Of a stretch of DNA of 64,000 nt, positions 13,201 to 23,884 are shown one piece after another. The first letter of the stretch is position 1, and every line of letters starts with the position of its first letter. The stretch spans positions 108,420,723-108,484,722 of the forward strand of contig NC_035435.2 in the NCBI RefSeq assembly GCF_002127325.2, in the 5' to 3' direction. The stretch comes from Helianthus annuus. Taxonomy: Eukaryota; Streptophyta; Magnoliopsida; Asterales; Asteraceae. The notes under the pieces are model-generated. The model did not search any database, was not told where the DNA came from, and saw only the letters and a program-made list of their open reading frames with translations. A program made the position numbers and the translations under genes.

Positions 13201-15621
13201 CATTCATCGACCAGATGTTGGAATGTCTGTCGGGGAAGTTGTATTACTGTTTCCTAGACGGATTCTCTGGGTACTTTCAGATTCCTATCGCTCCTGAGGA
13301 TCAGGAGAAGACTACCTTTACATGCCCCTTCGGCACATTCGCCTACCGACGGATGCCTTTTGGGTTGTGTAATGCACCAGCGACCTTCTAGAGATGCATG
13401 GTTGCAATTTTCCATGACATGATCGAGGATTCCATGGAGGTTTTCATGGATGATTTTTTGGTATTTGGGGATTCCTTCGACCACTGCTTGGAAAATTTGA
13501 GAAAAATGTTGAAGAGGTGCGAGGAGACGAATCTGGTCCTGAACTGGGAGAAATGCCACTTCATGGTGAAGGAGGGCATAGTTCTGGGACACAAGATTTC
13601 GCATGCTGGTATGGAGGTTGATCCAACCAAAGTGGATATCATTTCACGACTTCCGCCTCCCACCTCTGTGCGAGCGATACGGAGCTTTCTCGGTCATGCC
13701 GGGTTCTATCGGCGATTCATTAAAGATTTTTCAAAAATCGCCAGACCCATGACCCGTCTGTTGGAGAAAGACGCTCCGTTCATATTCGGAGATGATTGCT
13801 TGAGAGCCTTTGACCTTCTCAAGCGAAAGTTGATTGAGGCCCCTATTTTAGTTGCACCGGACTGGAGTCTTCCGTTTGAGATTATGTGCGACGCGAGTGA
13901 TTACGCTATAGGGCCCGTTCTTGGTCAAAAGAGAGAAAAGCACTTTCACCCGATCTATTATGCGAGCAAAACTCTTCACGACGCTCAGGAGCATTATACC
14001 AGGACTGAAAAAGAGCTCTTGGCGGTCGTTTTCGCATTTGACAAATTTAGATCGTACTTGGTGCTTTCGAAAACCGTTGTATATACTGATCACGCTGCCA
14101 TCCGATATCTCTTCAGCAAACAGGATGCTAAGCCACGTCTGATCAGGTGGATCTTGTTGCTGCAAGAGTTCGATATCGAAATTCAAGATAAAAAGGGTGC
14201 GTTAAATGTAGCGGCTGACCATCTATCTCGGCTAGAGCATGGAGACATCGTGGATGCACGTTGGGATTCCATAAATGACAACTTCCCACACGAGTCTTTG
14301 ATGAGTGTTGAGATATGCGATGAGTCGCCATGGTTCGCTGACCTTGCGAACTACCTTGCTTGCGGGATTCTGATTAAAGGGTTGACTCACCAGCAAAAGA
14401 GGAAATTCTTTTCAGATGTCAAGCACTACATTTGGGATGACCCTTACTTGTTTCGGGTTGGTGCTGATTAGGTGATCAGGAGATGTGTTTCAGGGAAGGA
14501 GGCGACCGATATTCTGCGCCACTGTCACGAGGGACCTACCGGAGGCCACCATGGAGCCAACTTTACCGCCAAGAAAGTGTTAGATTCCGGGTTTTATTGG
14601 CCGACTATATTTCGTGATGCGCAGAGTTGGGTTAGAGCGTGCGATGCTTGCCAGAGGGCGATAAATATATCGGTACGTGATGAAATGCCTCAGAACTGGA
14701 TTCAGGTTTGTGAAGTCTTTGATATCTGGGGGATAGACTTTATGGGACCATTTCCCCCCTCACGAGGTAATAAATACATCTTGGTCGCGGTTGACTATGT
14801 ATCGAAGTGGGCGGAGGCACAGGCCTTACCCACCAATGATGCCAGGGTGGGCGTGAGATTTTTGAAAAGCTTATTTGCCCGGTTCGGCGCTCCGAAAGTG
14901 CTTATCAGTGACAGAGGGGCGCATTTTTGCAATACTCAGCTCGAGAGAGCTTTGTCCCGTTACGGTGTGCATCACCGTCTGTCCACGCCCTATCATCCAC
15001 AGACAAGCGGGCAGGTGGAAGTCACGAACCGGGGGCTGAAAAGAATCCTTGAGCGGTCGGTAGGTGCAAACCGCAAGGATTGGTCGGATAAGCTTGATGA
15101 AGCGTTGTGGGCTTTCCGTACGGCTTACAAGACGCCTGTTGGGACTACTCCCTTTTAGGCTTGTGTACGGAAAGGCATGCCATTTACCGGTTGAGTTGGA
15201 GCATAAAGCGATGTGGGCGCTAAAAACCGCAAATCTGGACCTAAAAGCCGGAGGTGAAGCCCGGTTTCTCCAGATTCATGAGTTGGAAGAGTTGCGACAA
15301 CGCGCTTATGAGAACTCCGTGTTGTACAAGGAGCGCACGAAGAGATTACACGATAAACGCTTGAAGGACCACAAAGAATTCCAAGCGGGCGATCTTGTTC
15401 TTCTTTACAACTCGCGGTTGCGCTTATTTCCCGGAAAGCTTCATTCACGTTGGACAGGCCCATACACGGTTAAAGAGGTATTTCCGTATGGGACTGTTGC
15501 AATAGAGAACGCGGACGGCGTTATTTTCAAAGTAAATGGGCATCGCTTGAAGTTATACGTTGCCGGGCCGACAGAGTCGGTGATGGAGGTCATTGAGCTC
15601 CAAACCCCGCACACATCATAA
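10290..15621 (+). pseudogene. Athila gag-pro-pol polyprotein, broken by 3 stops and 1 frameshift
   Basis: One reading frame with the likely start at ATG 10290 (MADDDRPLNE, context GTCATGG); a more 5' in-frame ATG at 10215 is less likely. Domains in order: retrotransposon gag (about 10400-10920), a Q/Y/N-rich linker, a CX2CX3HX4C zinc knuckle (CDQCGVSHEPVAC, from 11078), aspartic protease with DLGASIN (about 12110), reverse transcriptase with FMDDF (13443-13457), RNase H (CDASDYAIG, about 13888), integrase zinc-binding HHCC (about 14520-14660) and the integrase DDE core (about 14730-15060). Breaks: TGA at 12330-12332, at the conserved Gly after the protease LIL motif; TAG at 13389-13391 in reverse transcriptase; TAG at 14469-14471 between RNase H and integrase; and a +1 shift in a T run near 15155, after which the C-terminus continues in another frame to 15621. 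Both TAGs are explained by C-to-T at CAG codons. Confidence 0.92.
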
Positions 15622-16817
15622 GTGTGGGGAGGAGAGAGTCTACGCTGCTGACTCGTGGATCAAAAATGCAGCAAGAGCGTATTTTGCGCTTTTAGGGGTA
15701 GTATCGTCTTTTTAGGAATTTTTCTAGTTTTAGCTTGGAGTCTTGCTATCGACTCGTCGACAAAAATTTAGCATGAGTCTACGCTACTGACTCGCCGACA
15801 AAAATGTAGCAGGAGCGTCTTTGGCGCTATAGGGGCAAAATTGTCCGTTTTTATGTTTTTGTAGTTTTAGCGTAATTTAGGTTAGTTAGGTAGTTTCCGT
15901 TAGTTTGTACAGTTTCTATTCGTGCCGAGCGAAGGTTCTATGTTGCAATATTGTTAGAACAGTAGGCGTGTTGAAAAAATGGCGAAAAACGGCCAAAACA
16001 GTTGCTGGAAATGGCTTCTGCAGAAAATTCTGATCTGCAGCTGATGCACGACCGTGCCAGAATTCGCACGACCGTGCATTTCCGAGATGCTGGCACGGTG
16101 GATCGCAACCTCGGTGCATCACCGAGAAAAATGAAGGTTGTCGGTGACGCACGACCGTGCCAAACGGAGAACGACCGTGCGTCAGGCTGAGGGCAGTTTT
16201 GTCATTTGGCACTAAAAATACCCTCATCTGCAGCCCCCATTCACAAAATCGCGAAACCCTACCAGCACCAGGCCGTTCCAGAGCGATACTTCATCAAATC
16301 GCACGATTTTTCGCACGATCTCACACCCTTCTTCGCACGGTACGTTCCTAGTTGTAGATTTCTTGTTTCCTTGCTTTCTAGGTAGATTTCCTCCGATTCT
16401 TCAAGGGATCTATTAGGGTTCTCTTTATAAACAAATCGAAACCCTAACCCTTGTTTGAATCTTGCTTATCGTGAACACTTGATTTTGGAAAAATCAGGCT
16501 ATTCAAAGTTCAGGGGTTTGAAATCTACAGGTCACATGTCGCACGGTCGTTCCATGGATGGAACGGTCGTGCCATTCCGGGTAAATTACGATTCCAGCTT
16601 GTTGTCCGGAGTTACACGGTGGTGCCAATTGACCGCACGCCGTGCAGTTCCGAGTTTCCTGAGCAGATGGTGCGCGTCATCGGCGACGCACGACCGTGCG
16701 TTTCGCCGCACGACCGTGCCATATGCCCAGATCAGATTTACAGCTCCTTCATAATTGTGCGTTCTGCTGTTTTCGAATGAAATTTTTCCTGTTCCATGAT
16801 TTCTAACTATATTCCTC
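15622..16817 (+). other. Athila noncoding spacer between pol and the env-position ORF
   Basis: No gene. A purine tract AAGTGTGGGGAGGAGAG lies at about 15620-15637, just after the pol stop, and resembles the terminal polypurine tract. Copies of GCACGACCGTGC or its complement occur near 16046, 16066, 16149, 16170, 16542, 16559, 16688 and 16704. The short ORFs here are spelled by these motifs and are not convincing. An AAACCCTA-rich stretch (about 16245-16450) may be an intron or leader of a spliced env-position mRNA. Confidence 0.5.
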
Positions 16818-18166
16818 GTGCAGATGAATCATCCCTTCCTACAATTCAACCCCAACGACGAGCGTGAGGCTTTATGCATTCCAAAAAGAGACGCATTATG
16901 GGCCCGGAGGGGGCAGTTCGGAGTCCCTAGATGGCTGGATTGGGAAGTAATGCAAGAACTCAATCAGTATGACCGTTTAGAAAACATGATGAGTCGCCCA
17001 CTTACAAATCTGGTCGGTTGCAACCGACCTGTTTACTTGGAGCTGACCATAGAGTTCTTTGCATCATATGCCTACGAAAAGCCGGTTGCTGCTCGACGAC
17101 CCAAATTCCGCCACAAGGAGCGGATAGCTTTCAGATTGTGTGGTAGATGGCACAGGTGGTCGGTTGGTTGTTTGGGTAGGAGGCTCGGGATTTACACTAG
17201 AGAAGACATGGATGATCCCAATGTCTTCACAGAGCAGTTCACCTTCCCTTCTGATGCAGCACGGGATGCGTTTTGGGCTGCAAATGCCGTTGGGGACCCA
17301 TACAACCCAAGGATGTCAAAGGCCTCACGACTTAGAGACCCTCTGGTGCGAGTGATGCACCATGTGTTTAGCCACACTATATGCGGTCGCATGGACAGTC
17401 TTGGTAACTGTCCAACACTAGATTTGATTTTTCTATACGCATTGGTGGAGAAGGCACCCATCAACTTAGCGGCGCGAATGGCTGAATACTTTGTGAAGTG
17501 CTCAGGTAGGACTCCTAGCAGTCAGATACATGGCGGTCAGTATGTGACCGAAATTGCGTACAACGAACACCTTATGATTGAGGAGGTGCTTCAGAGTCTC
17601 ACTCTGATAACCGAGGGGGTTCATGTTGACATCAGGTCACTGAAGGTGATAGGGTTAATTGTTGAGACTGATCACGGGGATAGGTTGAGGGGGCTCAACA
17701 ACGAGGTCTGGGACCTGTTGCCCCCACTCCTAGCAGAGGAAGAGGAAGAGGATGTAGAGATGCAGGAGCAACACCAGCCACACACACCACCACACCAGAC
17801 ACTGCCACATGAGCCGCAGCACCATGAGTACTACCAGCATCAGGATTGGCCTGAGTTTTATCAGCAGTTGAGCAGATGCGTGTTACGCAGGAACAGCATG
17901 GTACGTACATCGACCAGATTAGGACCAGCCAGGACCAGATCCGGGCTAGTCAGGATCAGCTCAGGGCCACGCAGGATCAGCTGAGGCATAGCCAGGAGAG
18001 CTTATACCAGGGGGTGAGTGCCGGATTTTCGTACCTATTCGGGGAGATGCACCATTCATATCCCGACTACTTTCAGCACCCTCCACAGTTCCCACCGTGG
18101 AACCCACCTGGTTATGGTGGTGCGGGCCCATCCTTCACGAGAGACGATGACGGTGATGACGAGTAG
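16818..18166 (+). pseudogene. Athila ORF in env position (ATHILA ORF-1-like), frameshifted
   Basis: ATG at about 16824 (MNHPFLQFNPNDE), two codons after the first in-frame ATG at 16818 (MQMNHPFL); either may be used. The protein has a YLELTIEFFASY-like segment and a following CGRWHRWS/LGIYTREDM region, which resemble the plant ATHILA ORF-1 family from memory. The C-terminal third turns acidic, then His/Gln-rich, then becomes a heptad-like (Q/S)QDQ(I/L)RA repeat, probably a coiled coil, and ends in Pro/Gly/Tyr-rich sequence and DDDGDDE. The coiled-coil part is read in another frame: a one-base loss near 17873 shifts it, and the first frame would end at 17984. No convincing signal peptide or membrane anchor is visible, so an envelope function is only a positional label. 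Confidence 0.7.
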
Positions 18167-19820
18167 GAGTTGGTGGTGATGTTCGTTAGTGGCTTTTATT
18201 ATTATTTTAGTACTTGTCATTTCGGGTGTTCTTTTTGCTTAGTATGTCGAACACCCTCGGATTGTATTGTATTTTAAAACACTTTACTTTATGTTGTGTC
18301 TTTGTTTGAATTAGTAGTATTTATGTACATTATGGTTTATTTATATTTATTCTGTTACTGTTCTGTTTTGCTGTACCATATGACATACTTGCAGATTTTG
18401 GCTATCAAGTCTTTGACCGGAGCATATGACAGACACAGCTTTGGAAGTCTCGATTCTTCAGATATCATCTAGAGGGGAGTACTATTATCCTTTTTCTCTA
18501 TATTTCAGGTTTCGCATTGGGGACAATGCGAAGTTCAAGTGTGGGGAGGGGGTTAACTTTGTTAACTTTGTTTGTCCTCATATATATATATAAAAAAATC
18601 AGAAAATCAGAAAAATCATTCAAAAATACCTGTATTTTTGTATATATTTTAGTAAATAAACCGGTTGATTGTGTTTTAGAAAGCATCGGACTTGATAAAA
18701 ACTCAACAAGCAAAATATTTTTGAAAAAGGAAACCGGAAAGCGTGACAAACAAAGAAAGACTTACATGATAGTTTTCACACTTTTACCCATTCCATCCGT
18801 TACGTGAGCATATTTGAGCCTATTGTTATATATTTGTTCGTTTCGGATATAGGAGTGAGCCGGATGTTATGTGTAATATAGAACTTGTCACTAGTATGCT
18901 TGTTAAAACCATGAACTTGTGGATTTGTGTAAAAGTGATAGAGGCACTTAGATTACCCCTTTGTTGTAAACCTTGTTCTTTGTGTTGTGCTCCCCGTTCA
19001 CCTTATATTACCCTTTAGGATTAACCATGTCGAGCCTTCCCGTTTACCTTTGTTTACCCACATTATCGCCCACTTAGCCAAATTTAGCCTTTGTATGTTT
19101 TAAACCCTTTTTAGTGTTGAAACTCGGACAAAATAATCGTTTAACTAGCGTTTGTTTCAGTTTATTGTATAGTTTTCTAAAAAAAAGAAAAGAAAATAAA
19201 ACACCCTAAAATAGGGTGAAGTTGATAAAATCGAGCAATTTTGAACACTTAAATGTTAAAATTTCGTTGATAAGCTCGATTGCGCAATAGTTGCCTTTTT
19301 AAGGCATTTGTATGTATAGTTGTATACGTTGTTGCTAGTTAAACGCTACTACCGAGTTTTAACCATTTTCGCCACTTTATATGTCTACTTCCATACCCTT
19401 CGCCCAAGCCTAACGTTACAACCCGTAAAGACCTCTTGATTTACACTTATTTGCATGTTAGTTGGTGGAGACGAGATCTTATGACAAGCTTATGATATTG
19501 CATGTTTCATTGACGAGGCATTGAGTGTTTGCACATACACATTATATGTATGTTTCATAAATAAAACCGAGTGTGTGTGAACATTGTGAGTCGCGTGAAG
19601 ATTAACATGTTGAGTCGATTAAATGTGAAGTCACGGCTTTTTGGTTGTCGCTTTATAATTGCATATGCTTGTTGGGTTTGAGTCTTTTGATGTTGTCTTT
19701 CGACAAACCGGCTAACCGTTTATAGTAGTTTTCAATAAAATAGTGTGTAAATTATCGTTCTTGTTTGTTTCCGTCTTTTATTGCTTTTTGGTTCAGCTTG
19801 CTTGAGGACAAGCAAGGTTC
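18167..19820 (+). other. Athila 3' noncoding region
   Basis: About 1.65 kb with no supported gene. A second polypurine-like tract, CAAGTGTGGGGAGGGGG, lies at about 18536-18552 and is preceded by GGGGACAATGCGAAG, echoing the sequence just upstream of the true terminal tract (GAGGACAAGCAAGG at 19804). The rest is AT-rich with short runs. Confidence 0.5.
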
Positions 19821-19835
19821 AAGTGTGGGGAGATT
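19821..19835 (+). promoter_or_regulatory. Athila polypurine tract
   Basis: AAGTGTGGGGAGATT abuts the 3' LTR start TGATATTC at 19836. It is the expected plus-strand primer for reverse transcription. Confidence 0.85.
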
Positions 19836-21743
19836 TGATATTCGCTAATTTACACATATTTTAGTCCCCCATCTTATCCCCATTTTATGCGTTTTCGGCC
19901 GTAAAACCGTCATTCGGATACTTAATCATGTATACTTTTGTTTACGGGCCTAAAACAGCATACCAGACAAGATGATAGTGAAAACGAGGACTTTCCGGAT
20001 GAAACGACAAAGCTGCGAAGATTCTGTGAAGAAAATTGACCTGGGCGTTTGGAACGGTCGTGCGACCTCATGCACGACCGTGCGTCACCGATAATCCATG
20101 AATGACCCGGCAGCGAACGAGGCGTGCAACTCCGCGTGCAAGGCATTGAAGGCCAACCCGAAATGGCACGGTCGTGCCGTATGCGGAACGGTCGTGCGGA
20201 TCCGACGACCAAACAAGACCTCGGAACTGAACGACCAAAGGACCAGGCGTGCAACTAGACTTCGGTGAGGAACGACCGTGCCAAGTGAAGAACGCCCGTG
20301 CGTGTCCGAAGACCAGTCAACGATCTGTGACGTCACGCAGTATGGTGGACCACCACCAATAATTGCTTAAAGTGCACGGTCGTGCGATCGGAAGAACGAC
20401 CGTGCAACTTCGAAAAAGCATAAAAACAGAAAAGAACTATTCTATTGGTAACTCTGGAATTTTGGAGAGCTTTGCAGGCGATTTTGAGGCTCCGAAGGCT
20501 CCTGCAGTCACTCGGATTCAAGCCACATTGATCGGTTTAGCTCCATTACTATCCGGATTCTTAATCTTGTGCTTGTTTATGGTTTGGATTTCTAATCTTT
20601 CCATAGTTTTATCAATGTTTCAAGCATTTAGATTAATATTTATGTATTATTGTAGTCTTTGGGCAAAAACACAACAATCCCTTGCTTGATTATAACCATT
20701 AGTATGTTAATCTATGTTTGTAATGAGATTTGGAAGTGTTTGCTATGATTATCTTTGATGATTAGTTTGCAACCTTGTTATTGATATTGATTTCTTGATT
20801 ATAAGTAATTGTGTTGGATGATTGGTGCTTGGTTAGGTAAGATAGTTGAAAAATGAAGCTTATTTAATCATGTATTAGTAAACTTTTAATTTGGTTAACT
20901 AGCTTAACTTGGTTAAAATGTGGGCACCATGATACTCTAACGGGTTAGTGGTTTAATAAAATGTAATTATTGTTAATCAAGAAAGCTTGCCTTCACGGAA
21001 GGACTCTAACGGGTTAGATGGTGTTGTTATGAATTCTTGCCATGATTTGTTAGCTTAGTTAGTAGTTTCGGCCAAAATTGCTATCTTGGTGAATTTATGC
21101 GCAAGATTTGTAAAATGAACTCGGTTGTGATTTAATCTAGTTTATGCTTGTCTCGGTGGTTGCATTGTGTTTATCGGTGTTGCTTTCCTTGATTAAGTGA
21201 GGTTAGAAAACTCCTAACGGATGACTAACTCATATTTAGGAGATTTTCATAGACATTTATCAATTGCACGTTAAAGAACAGTTTTAGGTGGTTAAAGTGT
21301 GTTTATCGTTTTAACTTTCTGAATGATTGTCATGTTAGGATTCCCGAAAGGGATACTAATTGTCTCGAAATGGAAAATTGACCGAATACTTCTAGTGCCA
21401 AAACTGACTTAGTTGACATGCTGTGGTTGTGTATTAAGCAAGGCTATTTATATATAATCTACGATGTTTTATAAGTTTTTATTTATGCTTACTTTAGTTT
21501 AATTAAAACCAAAGACAACTTATGCTTTTACCGGTAATTTAGTGGCAAAGGTCTAGTATTATTTCTCCGCCCATTTCCGTGGATCGATACTTGGTTCTTA
21601 CCGATACTTTATTACATATATGACGGGGTACACTTGCCTCTTTCGTGTGTGTTTTGATGTAAAAGTAATAATCACTTTTATAAATTTAAAACCAAAACGT
21701 GTGTAATTTCATTGTAAAAATATGTGTAGTCGCGCACGTACCA
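19836..21743 (+). repeat. Athila 3' LTR
   Basis: 1908 bp, nearly identical to 8002-9912, ending GTACCA and followed by the target duplication ATCCA. The ORFs it contains duplicate those of the 5' LTR and are not genes. Confidence 0.93.
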
Positions 21744-21748
21744 ATCCA

Positions 21749-21846
21749 CTAAATTCCGACTCTCGAACCTCGTGCACTGGATATCCTATCCTATCTTATA
21801 CTATTTCATGATACAAGACGAAGTCAATAGACGTAATGCACTAACA
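21749..21846 (-). repeat. Left LTR of gag-only copy 1, second part
   Basis: CTAAATTCC...CACTAACA is identical by eye to the end of the right LTR (up to 28917). It is the far side of the LTR broken by the Athila element. Confidence 0.92.
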
Positions 21847-21857
21847 GTCTCCCCCTC
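21847..21857 (-). promoter_or_regulatory. Polypurine tract of gag-only copy 1
   Basis: On the minus strand GAGGGGGAGAC lies directly before the LTR start TGTTAGTGC. A second GAGGGGGAGTCTG-like tract lies upstream at about 22138-22151, and a TTTTAGGGGGAG tract at about 23429-23440. Confidence 0.8.
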
Positions 21858-22719
21858 GGATATTGACGAAGTCTTCAGTGACTAAACTCTGTTATGCCAC
21901 CTCTTCAGTCTTGATCATTTTGCCATCTCAATCAGATTGTAACAACGTAAGCATCCATCATTCTTTCTCTTTGAACAGCTTCTAACTTTGACTCTTTTTC
22001 CAGGATCTCATCACTAGCTCTATCATCAACAGCTTCATTATCAGCTGGCTCCCCTTCTCGTCAAGCTTTCGTGCTTTTAGGGATCGACACCACTCTCTTC
22101 AGCTACAAGCTCATCCTCACTGTCAGCTTGTCTTCAGACTCCCCCTCAGTCTTTGCTTCTGGGATCGTAATCTGGTATCTTTCTTATCCTGCAATTACTC
22201 TAACATTATATAAGTAACAACATTTTAAAATCATCAAACAAATTCTCTAATCCACTCTCCCTATCAACATACATTATAGATATGGCAGTATTAAAGAATC
22301 CAACTCCCTCACAGTTTATCATCCAAGTTCAAGTTAATGACCTCGGAGATATCACAAACTGTTTTTGAAATTTTTTGATTTTAAATCAAGTATCAAATTA
22401 ATGTACTTGTTTTATTTTCAGAAACACAATCAGCTTATTTAGATTTTGAAATTCAGCATTTCAGATATCGGTTGTCGAAAATAAAGCAGAAATCAAAATC
22501 TTTTTGTATTTTCTGAAAATATAAAGCGGTAAGAAATATGTACAAACATATTTACAGATAATATTTTTGTTTGAGTATGCGACAGAGGATCATATCAGTT
22601 TTTGACAAGATACAAGTACCGTTGAGCTTAATTACACATTAAGAATTATACAATTCACCTCGATTGTCGATATACTGATCCATCTTAAATTTTCATACAA
22701 ACTTCAACTGATTCAGGAT
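21858..22719 (-). other. Noncoding part between conserved block and LTR, copy 1
   Basis: Contains CTCATC/AGCTTC-type low-complexity words and a secondary purine tract near 22140. No open reading frame or pol motif. The corresponding part of copy 2 is about 41100-41920. Confidence 0.5.
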
Positions 22720-23480
22720 ACGAATTAGATGTTTTAAGAACTTAAACTCATTCATGTGTCCCACTTCATGAATATACTCCCGTATCCAGAATCCCAGATA
22801 TTCAGTCTTACAGGTGAGTATACCACAAATGATATCTGTAAGGGGTTAAATGCGAGGGCCGTGAGAGCTCAGGTCGATACTTCCGTATACGCAGAGAGAT
22901 GACGGCTTCGAATTTTTGGTGTGTCCCCTTTAGAGGATCTTTTGATTACAACAGCAGCGACTATCAATTTTATTGTTTCATCAGCTTGCTGAGGGCGATG
23001 CTGTGTTTCAAGCATTTGCAGAAAGTATTATTCGGGGACTAGGTCAGTACTTCCATACAGCAGAAGTCCCGGAATAATACCCCAGATATCACTGAGTATA
23101 AAGACCTAGTATCTCAGAATATGGGACCTTTCAAACGAGATTTCAGGGGTTACCTATATATCCAAGTAGTGTTCCCCACAAAATAAGCAAGTGTTTGAAT
23201 TTAGGTTTATATCCCGAAAAAATTTACTAAATGTATAAAAACCTATCGACATATCATCAGTGAGACTGTTTAATGCTTATTATTTCTTTACAATTCTTTA
23301 GCATACCGTAATTGTCTACTGATGTGCTATCATTTCCTCTTTTTACGCAAAACTCAATTTTTTTGAATTTTATCATGTTTTTGTATTTTTCAAATTTTCT
23401 AATGTTTTTGTATTTTTTGACAAGTTTTCTCCCCCTAAAATGGAAAACCATTAAAAGAAATTTGACAACACGATACTGAT
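22720..23480 (-). other. Conserved noncoding block downstream of gag, copy 1
   Basis: The reverse complement aligns with 40270-41050 of copy 2 over most of its length. Long stretches are nearly identical, such as GAAAGGTCCC(A/T)TATTCTGAG, GATACTAGGTCTTTAT and GATATCTGGGGTATTAT. It contains no open reading frame of note in either copy. By eye it is clearly more similar between the copies than the gag proteins are. Confidence 0.75.
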
Positions 23481-23884
23481 AGCTTTGTCTCGCCATCCAT
23501 GTTCTGCTAATCATGCACTGAATTATACTAAAAGCAGTAATTACCCCCATGATTTACAACACATTGAATTTTACAGTTTGAAAACCGTTTTTCAATCTGA
23601 TGAATGTAATCATGTTTGTTCAGCCGTGAGGGTTTCGGCGTATTCTAGTAACATTTATTCTAACAAAATTAAAAACAAACATATTTTTGGTTTTTTTTTT
23701 AAATTTTTTTTCAAGTTTTTAGGGTTTTGAGAATATTGTTTATTTATGTACAAACAACAATCAAACTAAACTCCCTGTTCAACCAAACCAGGGCCCTGCA
23801 ACCCCTTCCTGTGCCAGGCTGCTCCAACTATCAATCTCATAATCTTCAGCTCCATTGAGCACCTGCACATTCAAACTTTATCAA

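Larger units (their letters stand above)
8002..21743 (+). mobile_element. Athila-type Ty3/gypsy retrotransposon, full length but defective
   Basis: 13.74 kb, bounded by TG...CA LTRs of about 1.91 kb and flanked by a perfect 5-bp duplication ATCCA (7997-8001 and 21744-21748) that sits once in the intact LTR at 28509-28917. The primer site matches tRNA-Asp and a polypurine tract precedes the 3' LTR. The coding order is gag, protease, reverse transcriptase, RNase H, integrase, then a separate ORF in the env position. That order, the element size and the primer type are typical of the Athila lineage. The LTRs differ at about 12 positions plus one small indel, so the insertion is recent; nevertheless pol has three stop codons and a frameshift and the downstream ORF has a frameshift. 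It cannot make its own proteins as it stands. Confidence 0.92.

Noticed and set aside
22720..23480. Remains of pol in the conserved block
   Set aside because: No reverse transcriptase, integrase or RNase H motif in any frame of either copy, and no shared reading frame.
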